Origin: a virus
Direction: 5' to 3' (one strand)
Virus record (IMG/VR): IMGVR_UViG_3300027987_000212
Coordinates: 121,328 to 185,327 of that record
DNA: 64,000 nt
Part shown: one piece after another, positions 25,315-34,325 of the stretch
Position numbering within the stretch: position 1 is the stretch's first letter
Layout of the letters: every line of letters begins with the position of its first letter
Program-made: the position numbers and the translations under genes
The notes under the pieces: generated by a model
What the model was told of the DNA's origin: nothing
Seen by the model: the letters and a program-made list of their open reading frames with translations, nothing else
Databases searched by the model: none

Positions 25315-27101
25315 AACTCCAGCCCAACAGGCATGATGTATGCGGCCATCTTGTTACCGTGCTTGTCCTCTTGATTGGGGGCGATGATGTCCGACCGCGG
25401 AATCTGCAGCATAGACACAAGCCACGCGTATAAGAACGAGTGAAACGTGTCATCCGGCTTGTCCGGTGAATGCAGGTACTGCAAGAACCTCAGGCGCTCG
25501 TTGTACTGGCTGTAGATGTTCAGGAAGTCTGCGGCGTAAGGAGTCTCGAACTCTTCCCATCGTGGGAATTCGCACTGCTTACCCTTCTTGATGGCGTTGA
25601 AGATGTCGCTCATCACCTCCGTGCGACGAACCTTGAACCTGCGCAACTTGTTGTCCCACTCCACCTTCGCCTTGCACTGAGACAAGTACTGGTACTGCCA
25701 TACGCGGCGCGCGCCGTAGCGACGCAGCAATAAGCTGTTGGGGTGGAAACCGCCACCGTAGTCCACACCAATCAACGAGACGTTGAAATAGTCCAAGAGC
25801 TGCGTGATGAGGTCCATCTGTATGGAGGGCTCAACCTCCCGCCCCGTAAAACGGTGCGTGTAGAACATCCGAAAGCGGTTGTCTACGTACGTAGCAAGGG
25901 ACAGGACAGTGTAGCTGTTCTCTCCCGTACCCCAGTCAATGCCCGCGAAGATGGGTTGGCCAAAACCGAGTGAGCGGTAGCGTTCGATGTCCTCCATCGA
26001 CACAGCGTCATTGCAGCATATTTTGACCTCATGTTTAGCTAGAGGACGTAGACCAGAATCATAGCTAAGCCCAAGCACCTCATTGTAGAACTGCGCTCGC
26101 GGGTAGCGCTCGTAGTCGTTGAGTATCTCCGACCAACTACGCCAAGGCACCATGAGCTGGGATATACGGTAGCCCTCAAAGGTTATCTTTGGCGGGTCCA
26201 GCTTGTTCATAGCTGCCCACTGCGCTCGCTCGTGCTGGGGGTTCAGCAACTTGCCACACTTAGAGCAAATGAGTCCCTTGCGCCCAATGTTACTCTCGCC
26301 AAGTACATTCCAGTGGCGGCAACCGTCGCAGGGAACCACCCACTCACACTGCGTGGAGTACCTATCCCAGTAGTACTCGATAGTGTTGTCTAGGGACTTC
26401 GGCGTACCAGAATAGAGGTAGCGCTTCCAGCGCTCCGGTGCGTGCGAGGTGCACTGCTCCATCACCGGGATGTTGTCCGGCAAAAGGTCTTGAATCTCAT
26501 CCAGTTCTAACAACCAGGCGGGGATGCCGCGCGTGCGGTCGGCATTCAAGAAAGCGTAGCGTAGCGTAATCTTGCTGCGGTTGACGAACTGCTTCTCCAA
26601 GATGTTCTGCGACAACATCTTGGTCGTGAACCGACGAAGCATCGGGCTAGTATCGATAGGCTCCTTGATGCGGTCCTTGGAGAAGGTATCCGTCTGCCGT
26701 CCCGATGGTGAGACATACAAAGCACGATAACCCGGCACCATACAGCAGTACGTGAGCGCATAGTTGCCGAGGAACGTACTCTTCTCGACCTGCCTACCGC
26801 ACTTGAGCAGGACACGATTGGCTGGCGTATCGTAGCAACGTCTGAGATGGGGACGGGGACCAAAAGAGAAGCGCCGCATCTCCATCCGCCCCTCCTCCGT
26901 CTCAGTGGGCATCATGAATGCCGCTTCTGTAAACTGTGAGGGGGTCAGCTCGGGAAGTACTGGCGTCGCACGCCGTCCTTGCGTGAAGTAGGATTCTTCT
27001 ACAGACTCCTCCCCAGGACTCCAAATCACTCCCTCAGGGATAGGCCCACCATCTGGGTCATCCAGGTCCGCCTCTCCTACCCAGTACTGCTCAGCCGCCA
27101 T
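25311..27101 (-). CDS. terL: Terminase large subunit
   Basis: A 596-residue protein from the ATG at 27101, which has GGGGAGA upstream. ATPase: Walker A-like GRQVEKST (102-109) and Walker B LLELDE (197-202). Nuclease: the three acidic sites GIDWG (387-391), GVDYG (445-449) and PDDTFHS (549-555), as in RNase H-like terminase nucleases. A CDGC ... CSKC pair (258-261, 279-282) sits between the two domains as a zinc-ribbon insertion. It cuts concatemeric DNA and powers packaging through the portal. All key residues are present. Confidence 0.93.
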   Translation of the reverse strand: MAAEQYWVGEADLDDPDGGPIPEGVIWSPGEESVEESYFTQGRRATPVLPELTPSQFTEAAFMMPTETEEGRMEMRRFSFGPRPHLRRCYDTPANRVLLKCGRQVEKSTFLGNYALTYCCMVPGYRALYVSPSGRQTDTFSKDRIKEPIDTSPMLRRFTTKMLSQNILEKQFVNRSKITLRYAFLNADRTRGIPAWLLELDEIQDLLPDNIPVMEQCTSHAPERWKRYLYSGTPKSLDNTIEYYWDRYSTQCEWVVPCDGCRHWNVLGESNIGRKGLICSKCGKLLNPQHERAQWAAMNKLDPPKITFEGYRISQLMVPWRSWSEILNDYERYPRAQFYNEVLGLSYDSGLRPLAKHEVKICCNDAVSMEDIERYRSLGFGQPIFAGIDWGTGENSYTVLSLATYVDNRFRMFYTHRFTGREVEPSIQMDLITQLLDYFNVSLIGVDYGGGFHPNSLLLRRYGARRVWQYQYLSQCKAKVEWDNKLRRFKVRRTEVMSDIFNAIKKGKQCEFPRWEEFETPYAADFLNIYSQYNERLRFLQYLHSPDKPDDTFHSFLYAWLVSMLQIPRSDIIAPNQEDKHGNKMAAYIMPVGLEF

Positions 27102-27483
27102 GTTCTCCCCAGAGCCAACCAGCAATCCCATCGAGTGGCTGACCCAGGTAGGCCAAGCCCTGACCTTTGCCGGAGACCACCTCAGTGGTCAAGCTAGCTG
27201 CGTAGAAGCAACCACAACTCCCGGGACGTTTGACGTGGCTTTTCACCTACAGGGCCTCGTAACAGGAAAAGGTAAGCAGGCCCTAGTAGGGTACATACGC
27301 GAGTACGCTCGAGGCTGCGGCTGGGTAGCCTCCAAGTTTACGTGGTCGATGACATCCCTCATGTTTCAAGTGAGGGTAAGAAGTCATCGAGTCCCTGGTC
27401 CATACTCTGAAAGAAGCGAACAAGGTACGACCGCAAGTCAAGAATATGACCATAATCCCTGGCTCGAAGCCACCAAGACGTGA
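27100..27483 (+). CDS. Hypothetical protein on opposite strand to terminase
   Basis: A 127-residue frame with good codon choice up to about base 27370. The ATG at 27100 touches the terminase start, so the two genes diverge with essentially no gap. The 3' end overlaps the convergent gene at 27359 by 125 bases, where the sequence becomes less protein-like. There is no clear ribosome site. The region 27102-27358 has no better gene on either strand. Confidence 0.4.
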   Translation: MFSPEPTSNPIEWLTQVGQALTFAGDHLSGQASCVEATTTPGTFDVAFHLQGLVTGKGKQALVGYIREYARGCGWVASKFTWSMTSLMFQVRVRSHRVPGPYSERSEQGTTASQEYDHNPWLEATKT

Positions 27484-27808
27484 CCTCCGGCGAGTACTTA
27501 GCCACTAGGCGCGGTTGTTCCGCATCAAAGTGTGCGCGAGCGACTGGGTCGAGGACACTGGGGAATAACTGCGTCCAATAGTGGTGTACCGCCGGTTTCA
27601 GTGGGTGCCCTTCGGGTCCTTGCAGCTCCCTAGGAAGGAAGAAGTGGACGACGATGTCCGACTCTTCTAGCAAGGTGTACTCCGCATTGAATGTGGTGAA
27701 GTCGTCTATCGGGGTGAAGCGAACAACCGCCTCCTCGAGTCCGCCGACAGCAACCTGCCCCATTTCGTTCAACAGCGTACTTGTGTTTGCATCACTTGCC
27801 TGCGTCAT
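27359..27808 (-). CDS. Hypothetical protein upstream of terminase
   Basis: A 149-residue acidic protein. The ATG at 27808 is preferred over 27826 because GGAAGGTGG precedes it. It overlaps the 3' end of the small-terminase candidate by 17 bases. Aromatic-rich segments (VVHFFLPREL, TSWWLRARDYGH) suggest a folded globular domain. No family recognised. Confidence 0.6.
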   Translation of the reverse strand: MTQASDANTSTLLNEMGQVAVGGLEEAVVRFTPIDDFTTFNAEYTLLEESDIVVHFFLPRELQGPEGHPLKPAVHHYWTQLFPSVLDPVARAHFDAEQPRLVAKYSPEVTSWWLRARDYGHILDLRSYLVRFFQSMDQGLDDFLPSLET

Positions 27809-28712
27809 CGTTAACCACCTTCCCATCCGTCAACATCGGCACTGATTCATCCGGCAGACTAGCCAGCGTCGGCACCTCGCTGGTCTCTGTACGGAGCATC
27901 AACCTAGCCAAGTCCTCATGCATCTCATCCACCGAGCTACCAACATCGACCATGATTTCGTGCATAGCCTTGGCTACCAGTGCCAAGTCTCGAGCCTCTG
28001 CGGCCGCACCCGACATCACAGCGTTCAAGGAGGCCGCAACTGCAGACAGTCGTGTCGCCCCAACCATGTTGGCCAGCTGCACATTGGCCGGCATGTACCC
28101 CAGGCGTAGGCTAGTCAGCATCGTCCCGAGTGTCGGCGAGGGCATTCGAGCGACCGTACGCCGCGGGTCTTTCCGGTGTTCCGTGGCAAACGCCCCCGCC
28201 AATGCAGTCTCATCTGGGTCAGTGGACGCAGCACCGTAGCTACTTCGCACCTCAATGAGGGCGCGCAGCTCTGTCGTGTCGACCAAGTCAACGTTGAAAT
28301 AGTGCTCCGCGAAACGCTGTACAGCTAACGGAGCACACTGCCTACGTTCTCGTGAAGCCAACACCATGGCGATGTAGTTGTAGGGGGCTCGAGTAATGAG
28401 CAACGTCTCGATTGCTTCCTTCAAGCGCGGCAGCTGCAACATCTGGTTAGCTGCCCGCATCGCATCATCCGGATGGAACAACCAGAACAGCCGCTCCCGC
28501 AGTAGAAAGCGGTAAGAGGCAGCGTGGGCTAAGTCTTGCGGACGAAAGGGCAGCGGCCGCACCATGGAGTCCCGTAATCGCTGCAAGTAGGGCATGCCCA
28601 GAAAAGGGAGACCCAGTTGCAGGCACATTTCCCGTATTTGGTCGTCTGGGTAGTCATCGGGGTGTACCAGAAGGTACCTCAGGTAGTACTCCGCGGGGGA
28701 CCGGCGAACCAT
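27792..28712 (-). CDS. Terminase small subunit candidate
   Basis: A 306-residue helical protein that begins the minus-strand block. Residues about 105-145 (RAPYNYIAMVLASRERR, then FAEHYFNVDLVD) resemble the HTH plus YE-x-x-FFDV segment seen in proteins next to terminases of large phages. The C-terminal part (residues 215-290) looks like an oligomerisation coil. The position just upstream of terL supports a DNA-recognition role in packaging. This is inference rather than a family match. Confidence 0.4.
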   Translation of the reverse strand: MVRRSPAEYYLRYLLVHPDDYPDDQIREMCLQLGLPFLGMPYLQRLRDSMVRPLPFRPQDLAHAASYRFLLRERLFWLFHPDDAMRAANQMLQLPRLKEAIETLLITRAPYNYIAMVLASRERRQCAPLAVQRFAEHYFNVDLVDTTELRALIEVRSSYGAASTDPDETALAGAFATEHRKDPRRTVARMPSPTLGTMLTSLRLGYMPANVQLANMVGATRLSAVAASLNAVMSGAAAEARDLALVAKAMHEIMVDVGSSVDEMHEDLARLMLRTETSEVPTLASLPDESVPMLTDGKVVNDDAGK

Positions 28713-28744
28713 TCACGAGAACGTGGACCATTCAGGCCAGCTAG

Positions 28745-28781
28745 TCAATAAGAAGCTGCGCACAGGGATAAGTACCACGAG
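28745..28781 (+). promoter_or_regulatory. GATAAG-type promoter 1
   Basis: TCAA, 15 bases, AGGGATAAG, then TACCACGAG. This is the first copy, at the divergent junction between the virion arm and the accessory arm, 21 bases before the gene at 28802. Conserved bases, spacing and orientation match the other copies. Confidence 0.6.
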
Positions 28782-28801
28782 CAACCACTAGGACTAGAGG
28801 C

Positions 28802-29506
28802 ATGCAAAACCCCAACGCAACACTCATCATCGGCGACGTCACCCTCGTACAAGTAGAGGTACCCGAACGCCCCAATACTCGTGAGTGGCACTCACTGTTC
28901 GACACAGGCCCCCAAGTGAAGCTGGTCGAGCATCTGTCTGCCGTGCAGGGTGGTTGGGAAGCCGTAGTCCACCGCCCGGAAGACCCCAACCGGACGGTAG
29001 CCATGTTCGCCGGCTTGTACGAAGACCTACACCCGCCATTACTAGCCGCACTCAACGTAGGGTCAAAGACAGAGGAAGACCTCTCGAAGCGTGTGAAGCA
29101 AGTAATCAAAGCAGCCACCATGAAATGGACAGACAGCCCCACAGACGACCCTGCTGGCGGGCAGATGGGCGGGGCTCGCTATCTCAAGTCCTTCGAGCTG
29201 CCCATCTCCGCACTACCCACCGTGGTAACCGTAGAGCTGGACGACCCCATCATTGGACTGCGCTGTCGAGCCTGTCTTGCTCCCTACTACCTGACGCTAG
29301 AGAAAAGAAGCTTGCGCAGCAAGGATGGTATCCGCCAACTGACTGTGGGCGGCTGCAGCTTGTGCACCACATGCAACAAGTCCAAAGAATCAGCTACAAC
29401 GCTGCGCGCTCATGGCGTTTACCGAATGCCCGCACGTGTACGGGAGCACCTCATCGAAACAGTCAACCCAGTAGACGGGCCAGGAGTACTAAAACTGCCC
29501 AAGTAG
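28802..29506 (+). CDS. Hypothetical protein with C-terminal zinc ribbon
   Basis: A 234-residue protein and the first gene of the accessory arm. Residues 1-150 are mixed alpha/beta without a known motif. CRAC (about 156) and CSLCTTC (about 187) form a probable zinc ribbon, followed by a short basic end. The alternative frame on the same strand (from 28885) is arginine-rich and is a shadow. Function unknown. Binding to nucleic acid or protein through the ribbon is possible. Confidence 0.6.
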   Translation: MQNPNATLIIGDVTLVQVEVPERPNTREWHSLFDTGPQVKLVEHLSAVQGGWEAVVHRPEDPNRTVAMFAGLYEDLHPPLLAALNVGSKTEEDLSKRVKQVIKAATMKWTDSPTDDPAGGQMGGARYLKSFELPISALPTVVTVELDDPIIGLRCRACLAPYYLTLEKRSLRSKDGIRQLTVGGCSLCTTCNKSKESATTLRAHGVYRMPARVREHLIETVNPVDGPGVLKLPK

Positions 29507-29514
29507 GAGTAACT

Positions 29515-30471
29515 ATGCACAACGAAGAAAACAAAACCCCTGAGCAGGAAACCACCGCAGAAGAAGTCAAAGAGGTCACTCCGGCGGAAGTGACGTTGAC
29601 TGACAACGACGTCCCTGAAGACGCCAGCAGCACCATACCTAGCGGACCGCCCACCGATGCCACCGAAGTACTTGAGGCACCGATGCCCGAAGTGCCCGTC
29701 GGTGAATACCCAGACATCGTCGGACAAGGCGAGGACATCACCGTCATCGCAGATAACCCGCAACAAATGGTGCAAGCCCAACTCGACCTCATTCAAGCTT
29801 GCGACAGAAAGATAGCAGCAGCCAGGCAAGCACTTCAGGAACGTCAAGAAAACCTGGACGCAGCACTTCGGGGAAAGCTTCGTACCACCGTATGGCGAAG
29901 ACTCGTCAAAGAGGCAGAAGCCGCAGTCGTGTACTACGAGAAGATGAAGACTGCCTTCAGCCTAGGCTACTTCATGGTCCCCGACTTCCCCATCACCCTC
30001 ATCGCCATTCGTACCGACAACAAACCTGCTGCAAAACAAACACGCCTCGCTCACCGAGGACTGCAGGCCGAAGATGCGCTCAACCTACCCCGCGGCGAAG
30101 GACGCTACGTGCACCCAATCCCATCCGGCACTACCTACCAAGAGCGAACGTCACCCTCCACTGAACCGGCAAGATACACCCAGTACGTTACGACAACGGG
30201 TGACTACAAACCAGTAGACTTCCCAATGCGCTTGGTCAAACCTCGTATCGTCAACAACCTGACAGAAGCACTAGCCCGCAAAGTCTTCGATGAGGTAGGC
30301 ATCCTGCCTTCTTCAGTTGCTCCGGCTAGGCGTAGCCGAACTGGGCTCACCGCTGGCGCCTCAGCCAATCCAGACCCAATGGTCATTGGCCGCATCTTCC
30401 GCCAAGACCGCGGGCACCGCATCAGTGCCAGCTTCCTCATCACATGGTGGATTGACGCCAACACCCTATGA
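29515..30471 (+). CDS. Hypothetical protein, acidic N-terminus and coiled coil
   Basis: A 318-residue protein. The start at 29515 follows AGGAGTAAC. Residues 1-75 are acidic and disordered, 88-150 form a charged coiled coil (QAQLDLIQACDRKIAAARQA), and residues 150-318 look globular with a conserved-looking end (RIFRQDRGHRISASFL). It overlaps the acetyltransferase start by ATGA. No family recognised. Confidence 0.65.
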   Translation: MHNEENKTPEQETTAEEVKEVTPAEVTLTDNDVPEDASSTIPSGPPTDATEVLEAPMPEVPVGEYPDIVGQGEDITVIADNPQQMVQAQLDLIQACDRKIAAARQALQERQENLDAALRGKLRTTVWRRLVKEAEAAVVYYEKMKTAFSLGYFMVPDFPITLIAIRTDNKPAAKQTRLAHRGLQAEDALNLPRGEGRYVHPIPSGTTYQERTSPSTEPARYTQYVTTTGDYKPVDFPMRLVKPRIVNNLTEALARKVFDEVGILPSSVAPARRSRTGLTAGASANPDPMVIGRIFRQDRGHRISASFLITWWIDANTL

Positions 30472-30872
30472 AGCTCACAGACATCACGTCGCGCCCAGCG
30501 CATACTCGAGGGTCTGTTCTGGTCCAATCCCCCCGTGGAATTGTTACTGCTAGTGCTTCGGTCGTCGATGCAGACCCTGATAGTGACATCCCCTTCCTGC
30601 ATTGGTACGTGAATCGCGTACTGGTACAGGAAGGGTACAGGGGGCAGGGGTATGGTAGCGCTGCCGTCCAGCAGCTCTTGAAGGCTATCGAAAAAAGTAA
30701 CCAAGCATTCGAGGACATTCCCGTCATCGTTACCCCTGGCGGCTACAACAGCTCCCCTCAACGCCTGCACACCTTTTACACACGCCTCGGGTTTACTCTG
30801 TGGAAACCCCGCTGCCCAATTCTCATCTGGAGAGCTCATGAACCCACACAACACCTCTCCTGCGGAACCTGA
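30468..30872 (+). CDS. GNAT-family N-acetyltransferase
   Basis: A 134-residue protein. The segment VNRVLVQEGYRGQGYGSAAV (residues about 48-67) is the GNAT motif A, with RGQGYG as the acetyl-CoA pyrophosphate loop, and FYTRLGF near residue 104 is motif B. Length equals a single GNAT domain. The substrate cannot be predicted. It is coupled by ATGA to the previous gene and overlaps the next by 35 bases. Confidence 0.75.
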   Translation: MKLTDITSRPAHTRGSVLVQSPRGIVTASASVVDADPDSDIPFLHWYVNRVLVQEGYRGQGYGSAAVQQLLKAIEKSNQAFEDIPVIVTPGGYNSSPQRLHTFYTRLGFTLWKPRCPILIWRAHEPTQHLSCGT

Positions 30873-31656
30873 GTGGTCTAACGAAGACTTCCTGGACTAC
30901 GTACAGGAACACAGTAAGACCGAACGAGCACTATTCTCCTACAACCATGTACGTCGCCTAATACTACTAGCGGGCCTACCAAACAACGCCTGGTTCAACT
31001 CCATTGCAGCAACACCTGACAAGTTCATTAGCATCGATGCCTCCTCCGCTGCCAGCCTAATTAGCCATGCGGTAAAGCGCATGGCTTGGGTTAATACGGA
31101 GGGACCCCTACGCTACGATGCTGTACCTCAATTCCCTCAAGCACACTGGGGCGTGGATATCTCCTGGAGCTACCTGGAGGAGTACATCCACATTCAGTCC
31201 AACGCACACACCACCCAAGCCAGTTTGGACCTAGAACCAGACTTCCAACGCGCGCATGTTTGGACGTACGAGCAGCAGGTTGCCTACGTTGAATACGTAC
31301 TAAAAGGCGGCGAAGTTTCACGCACACTCACTTTCAACTGCCCTGGCTGGAACTCAGACTGGCGAGGACCCTACGTCATCATCGACGGTAAGCAACGCCT
31401 CGAAGCTGTACGCCGCTTCCTGCGCGGAGAGCTGCTCGCGTTTGGGCGCTACTTCAGCGAATTTACGGGCAGCATGCGCTTAACCGGCCCCAGTTTCCGG
31501 TGGAACGTGTGTGCCCTCGAGTCACGGGCAGAAGTCTTGCGCATGTACTTGAACATCAACGCAGGAGGAACGCCCCACACCCCCGTAGAGCTTAGCCGTG
31601 TACGGCAGTTGTTGGTCGAAGCAGATGAACAGCTCAACGACGACAACGTGCCCTGA
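30838..31656 (+). CDS. DUF262/ParB-like (GmrSD N-domain type) protein
   Basis: A 272-residue protein with GGAGAG before the start. Residues 131-190 have the DUF262 signature: EPDFQR (133-138), then VIIDGKQRLEAVRRFLRGEL (180-199), then a region ending MYLNINAGGTPHT. These proteins share a ParB/Srx-like fold and occur as the NTP-sensing half of GmrSD-type restriction enzymes and as stand-alone phage proteins. No HNH domain follows, so nuclease activity is not indicated. A regulatory or counter-defence role is possible. Confidence 0.65.
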   Translation: MNPHNTSPAEPEWSNEDFLDYVQEHSKTERALFSYNHVRRLILLAGLPNNAWFNSIAATPDKFISIDASSAASLISHAVKRMAWVNTEGPLRYDAVPQFPQAHWGVDISWSYLEEYIHIQSNAHTTQASLDLEPDFQRAHVWTYEQQVAYVEYVLKGGEVSRTLTFNCPGWNSDWRGPYVIIDGKQRLEAVRRFLRGELLAFGRYFSEFTGSMRLTGPSFRWNVCALESRAEVLRMYLNINAGGTPHTPVELSRVRQLLVEADEQLNDDNVP

Positions 31657-32206
31657 GTGTGGTGAAGAGGTAGACGAACTTGTCTACGTGGCGTACGAAG
31701 ACCTGCACATGTGTGAACAGTGCAGAGAGTATGGAGACCTCGACCAAGAATTCCGAAACGACCAGTTCGAAGAAGGCCTGCGAATAACCAGCGAGTACCA
31801 GGAGGTAGAAATGAGCGACTGCAAAATCACTAAGCAACTAGTATACACCGCTGAGCAGGGGGACGACACCCTACTGTTCATCACGCACAGCTATGGGGCC
31901 CTATCAGGTGCACCGCAGCACGTACAAGCCGTCGCAAAGACGGCTGGCGGAGACGTCATCATACTGAACCTGCACCCAAACACAAAGCCTAGTCCGACCG
32001 AAACAGTGTTGTACGAAGTCCACGTGCGCGTCTACACCGGCGAGTACGAAGAGTTCGCACACCGACACTATGCTAGCGATGAGTCAAGCAGCATCGAGAA
32101 AGCCCTGGAGTGGGCATTGACCGTTTACCAGCAGTGGCACACTGAGTACTACGAAGACGAGGTAGACGAAGAAGCTGAGGGCGAAGACGCCCCCTCATCC
32201 GTTTAG
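31625..32206 (+). CDS. Zinc-ribbon protein with possible internal start
   Basis: A 193-residue protein. Residues 8-35 hold CPECGEEVDELVY and HMCEQC, a zinc ribbon. At 31811, in the same frame, AGGAGGTAGAA precedes an ATG (MSDCKITK). This is one of the best ribosome sites in the region, so a shorter 131-residue product is likely in addition. The C-terminal part is mixed alpha/beta and ends in an acidic tail. It overlaps the DUF262 gene and is closed by the terminator at 32216. Confidence 0.6.
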   Translation: MNSSTTTTCPECGEEVDELVYVAYEDLHMCEQCREYGDLDQEFRNDQFEEGLRITSEYQEVEMSDCKITKQLVYTAEQGDDTLLFITHSYGALSGAPQHVQAVAKTAGGDVIILNLHPNTKPSPTETVLYEVHVRVYTGEYEEFAHRHYASDESSSIEKALEWALTVYQQWHTEYYEDEVDEEAEGEDAPSSV

Positions 32207-32215
32207 GACATTGCG

Positions 32216-32240
32216 AAGGCCGCACATCGTGGCCTTTTTT
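32216..32240 (+). terminator. Intrinsic terminator
   Basis: AAGGCCGC, loop, GTGGCCTT, followed by TTTT. It lies nine bases after the stop at 32206 and directly before promoter 2, so it separates two transcription units. Confidence 0.8.
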
Positions 32241-32258
32241 AGGGATAAGACTTACGAA
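32222..32258 (+). promoter_or_regulatory. GATAAG-type promoter 2
   Basis: GCAC, 15 bases, AGGGATAAG, then ACTTACGAA. The upstream element lies inside the terminator hairpin, so termination of the first unit and initiation of the next overlap physically. The gene at 32283 begins about 35 bases downstream. Confidence 0.55.
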
Positions 32259-32282
32259 CCCCAAGACCATTAGGTAACCACT

Positions 32283-33194
32283 GTGAACAACCGCCCCGAC
32301 CAGCAAACGAGCATCAAGGCCCCCCTGCTCCTACTCGAGCTACGACCACGTTACGAAGGAAGACGGACGTTCGTCTTCCTTGGAGTCCCGTTCATACTTC
32401 GAATGGACGTGGGCCCAGGCCCCCACATGAGCCTCGTCTCGGGCTACGTAGAAGAGGTATCGAATACGCCCGGACGGCAGTACGCCCTAAGGAACAATGA
32501 CAGTCAGCCATTCCTGCTGCAAGCGGCTTTGGATGCAGTCAACAACCCCACCGAGTGCACCTTCATCCCCCTGCTGTCTGTACTACTGCCAACCGTACTT
32601 GCCGCACACTTCGTGGATATGGCACGCCATGTCCTACACGACTTACCGCCACAGGCGAACTTATCTCCGAGCGACTACCGCCAGTTCGCCTCCAGCACGC
32701 ACTACCAAACAGGTGAGCAAGACTTGGTAGGCCTAGCTACACGTCTACTCACTACGGTTGCTCTGGGCAATCTACCTACCCTCCTTCGTCGACCCGACTT
32801 CGCATCCTGCTACGGCACCGTTCAACAAACTGTCGAACAAGACGAAGAACTACTCCACTTTTACTGCGAGCGAGTGAACGCCGCCACAGTACTCATCACA
32901 AGCAGTAGTACCCGGCAGTCCATGGTACTACTGCTAAATGAGGACGGCACTTACGGCGCGGGTACCCTCGACCTGCACCATGTGTCCGTACAAATCGACC
33001 TTGTAGCGAACAAGGCTCACGTAGACGTGTTCGCTCCGAATGACGCCAAAGTCATATGCACCGATGTCGTAGCAAGCACCCCCAACAACCCGGTCAGCCC
33101 GCTGCTGAGCTACTACCTCAAAACAGCGGCCCTCATCATGTTTGCAACACGAGAGACTGCGGCAAGTCAGGCACCTGCCAGCCCCCTGAACTGA
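32283..33194 (+). CDS. Hypothetical protein
   Basis: A 303-residue protein starting with GTG after AGGTAACC. It appears to have two domains: an N-terminal beta-rich part (LLLLELRPRYEGRRTFVFL) and a helical middle, then another beta part (STRQSMVLLLNEDGTYG). No enzyme motif or membrane segment. First gene of the unit driven by promoter 2. Confidence 0.6.
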   Translation: MNNRPDQQTSIKAPLLLLELRPRYEGRRTFVFLGVPFILRMDVGPGPHMSLVSGYVEEVSNTPGRQYALRNNDSQPFLLQAALDAVNNPTECTFIPLLSVLLPTVLAAHFVDMARHVLHDLPPQANLSPSDYRQFASSTHYQTGEQDLVGLATRLLTTVALGNLPTLLRRPDFASCYGTVQQTVEQDEELLHFYCERVNAATVLITSSSTRQSMVLLLNEDGTYGAGTLDLHHVSVQIDLVANKAHVDVFAPNDAKVICTDVVASTPNNPVSPLLSYYLKTAALIMFATRETAASQAPASPLN

Positions 33195-33200
33195 GGCAAC

Positions 33201-33725
33201 ATGCACCCACCAAAAATCACGTCTGACAAGTCTGGTCGCGTCGTATTCCATGTAGCAGGTGACCTAGTCATCGCCTATCCCAAAGAAGCCTGGGGAGCCA
33301 AGGGTGCCGCCTGGAACCACCTGGTAGAGCATCCGCCACCCATTCTCGCACGAACCCCCGGGGTCAGCAGCACCGATAACCCTTACCATGCCTGCCATGA
33401 TGACGAAGCCTACTGGGCATGGGCCGTACGCGACATCACTCGCGTACTCTACACGCGTTTCGGATGTGGGGGTCTCATCGACGGACTACGAAACTCCCTA
33501 CGCCTAGACGACCTACGCAAGGTAGCCGCTGCCATCGAGGCAGCAGTCAACAATGTCACACAGCAGCTAAAGGACCTGGAACTTGCACCACCTACGACCA
33601 ACGCGGCAACTCCGCAGACAACTGAGGCTGCTGCAGCATCGGCTACAAGCTCTGACGGGAATTCCAAAGAAGAAAATCCCAACGGTGACTCTGTCGATGC
33701 ACGAAACGCATCCGACGGTGGATAG
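33201..33725 (+). CDS. Hypothetical protein with Ala/Thr/Ser-rich tail
   Basis: A 174-residue protein. Residues 1-125 are globular (helical end LRLDDLRKVAAAIEAAVNNV), then a disordered acidic tail whose coding sequence overlaps the start of the HExxH gene by 29 bases. No family recognised. Confidence 0.6.
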   Translation: MHPPKITSDKSGRVVFHVAGDLVIAYPKEAWGAKGAAWNHLVEHPPPILARTPGVSSTDNPYHACHDDEAYWAWAVRDITRVLYTRFGCGGLIDGLRNSLRLDDLRKVAAAIEAAVNNVTQQLKDLELAPPTTNAATPQTTEAAAASATSSDGNSKEENPNGDSVDARNASDGG

Positions 33726-34119
33726 GTGCGAAGTACTCCTCCACGAACTGGCGCACATGCGGCTACTAAATCTGCACCCAGACGAAGAGCTGTGGGGGGT
33801 AATCGACACCTGTTTGAAGCGGCGTCCTCCCCTGTTTCAGGCTCTGCATGAAGTGCGCGCCATAGCCATCGAACTAGAGGTGGCAAAAAGGCTGGGGCTG
33901 GGCTTGAACTACTTCGGCGTTCTGTGGACAGGCGCACGCAACACCCCGCTCATCTGGGACAAGTGCCTGCACTCCGAGGCGCGGTTCCGCAAGTTGTACC
34001 GGCGCGCCCGCCGCACGCAAAAGGTACAACGGCTAGCTACTCAGCTTGTACAAGAAATCACGTCCACAGGACGCATAAACCTACCACCCACAAGATGGTC
34101 CTCCGGTCATCAAGGTTAG
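33697..34119 (+). CDS. HExxH putative metallopeptidase, copy 1
   Basis: A 140-residue protein. HELAH (residues 16-20) is the zinc-binding motif of gluzincin-type peptidases. About 48 residues later comes LHEVRAIAIELEVAKRLGLG, a helix with a candidate third ligand glutamate. The architecture matches the genes at 42075 and 51846. ATG at 33697 is chosen because GGTGA precedes it and the longer frame reads as Arg/Leu-rich noise. Possible targets are phage repressors or host proteins, as for ImmA/IrrE-like peptidases. This is inference. Confidence 0.55.
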   Translation: MHETHPTVDRCEVLLHELAHMRLLNLHPDEELWGVIDTCLKRRPPLFQALHEVRAIAIELEVAKRLGLGLNYFGVLWTGARNTPLIWDKCLHSEARFRKLYRRARRTQKVQRLATQLVQEITSTGRINLPPTRWSSGHQG

Positions 34120-34127
34120 GGGCATGT

Positions 34128-34325
34128 ATGCAAAAACCTAGAAACCAAACGTACACCTTCGAGGTACGACCTGGCACACGCTACATCAAACTCGGACCAC
34201 GCTGCAGAGCAACGTGCCACACATGCCAAAAAGAGATGCCCATCGAACTGCGCAACATGGGTAATGGAGACGTACGGGAACAACCAAACTGCCAAGAATG
34301 TCGTAAACGCGAGCCCGAAGAATGA
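34128..34325 (+). CDS. Small zinc-ribbon protein
   Basis: A 65-residue protein. CHTC and CQEC are spaced 24 residues apart, a complete zinc ribbon, with a basic N-terminal half. AGGGG precedes the ATG. The end overlaps the next start by ATGA. Probably binds nucleic acid or a protein partner. Confidence 0.6.
   Translation: MQKPRNQTYTFEVRPGTRYIKLGPRCRATCHTCQKEMPIELRNMGNGDVREQPNCQECRKREPEE

Noticed and set aside
28885-29514. Upstream part of a 528-codon open frame (28885-30471)
   Set aside because: The first 210 codons read as Arg/Pro/Ser-rich noise opposite in phase to the convincing gene at 28802. Only the part from the ATG at 29515 is kept.
32656-32668. GGAGATAAG-like promoter on the minus strand
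   Set aside because: It lies inside the gene at 32283, points away from any minus-strand gene and lacks the downstream TACTACG-like part.
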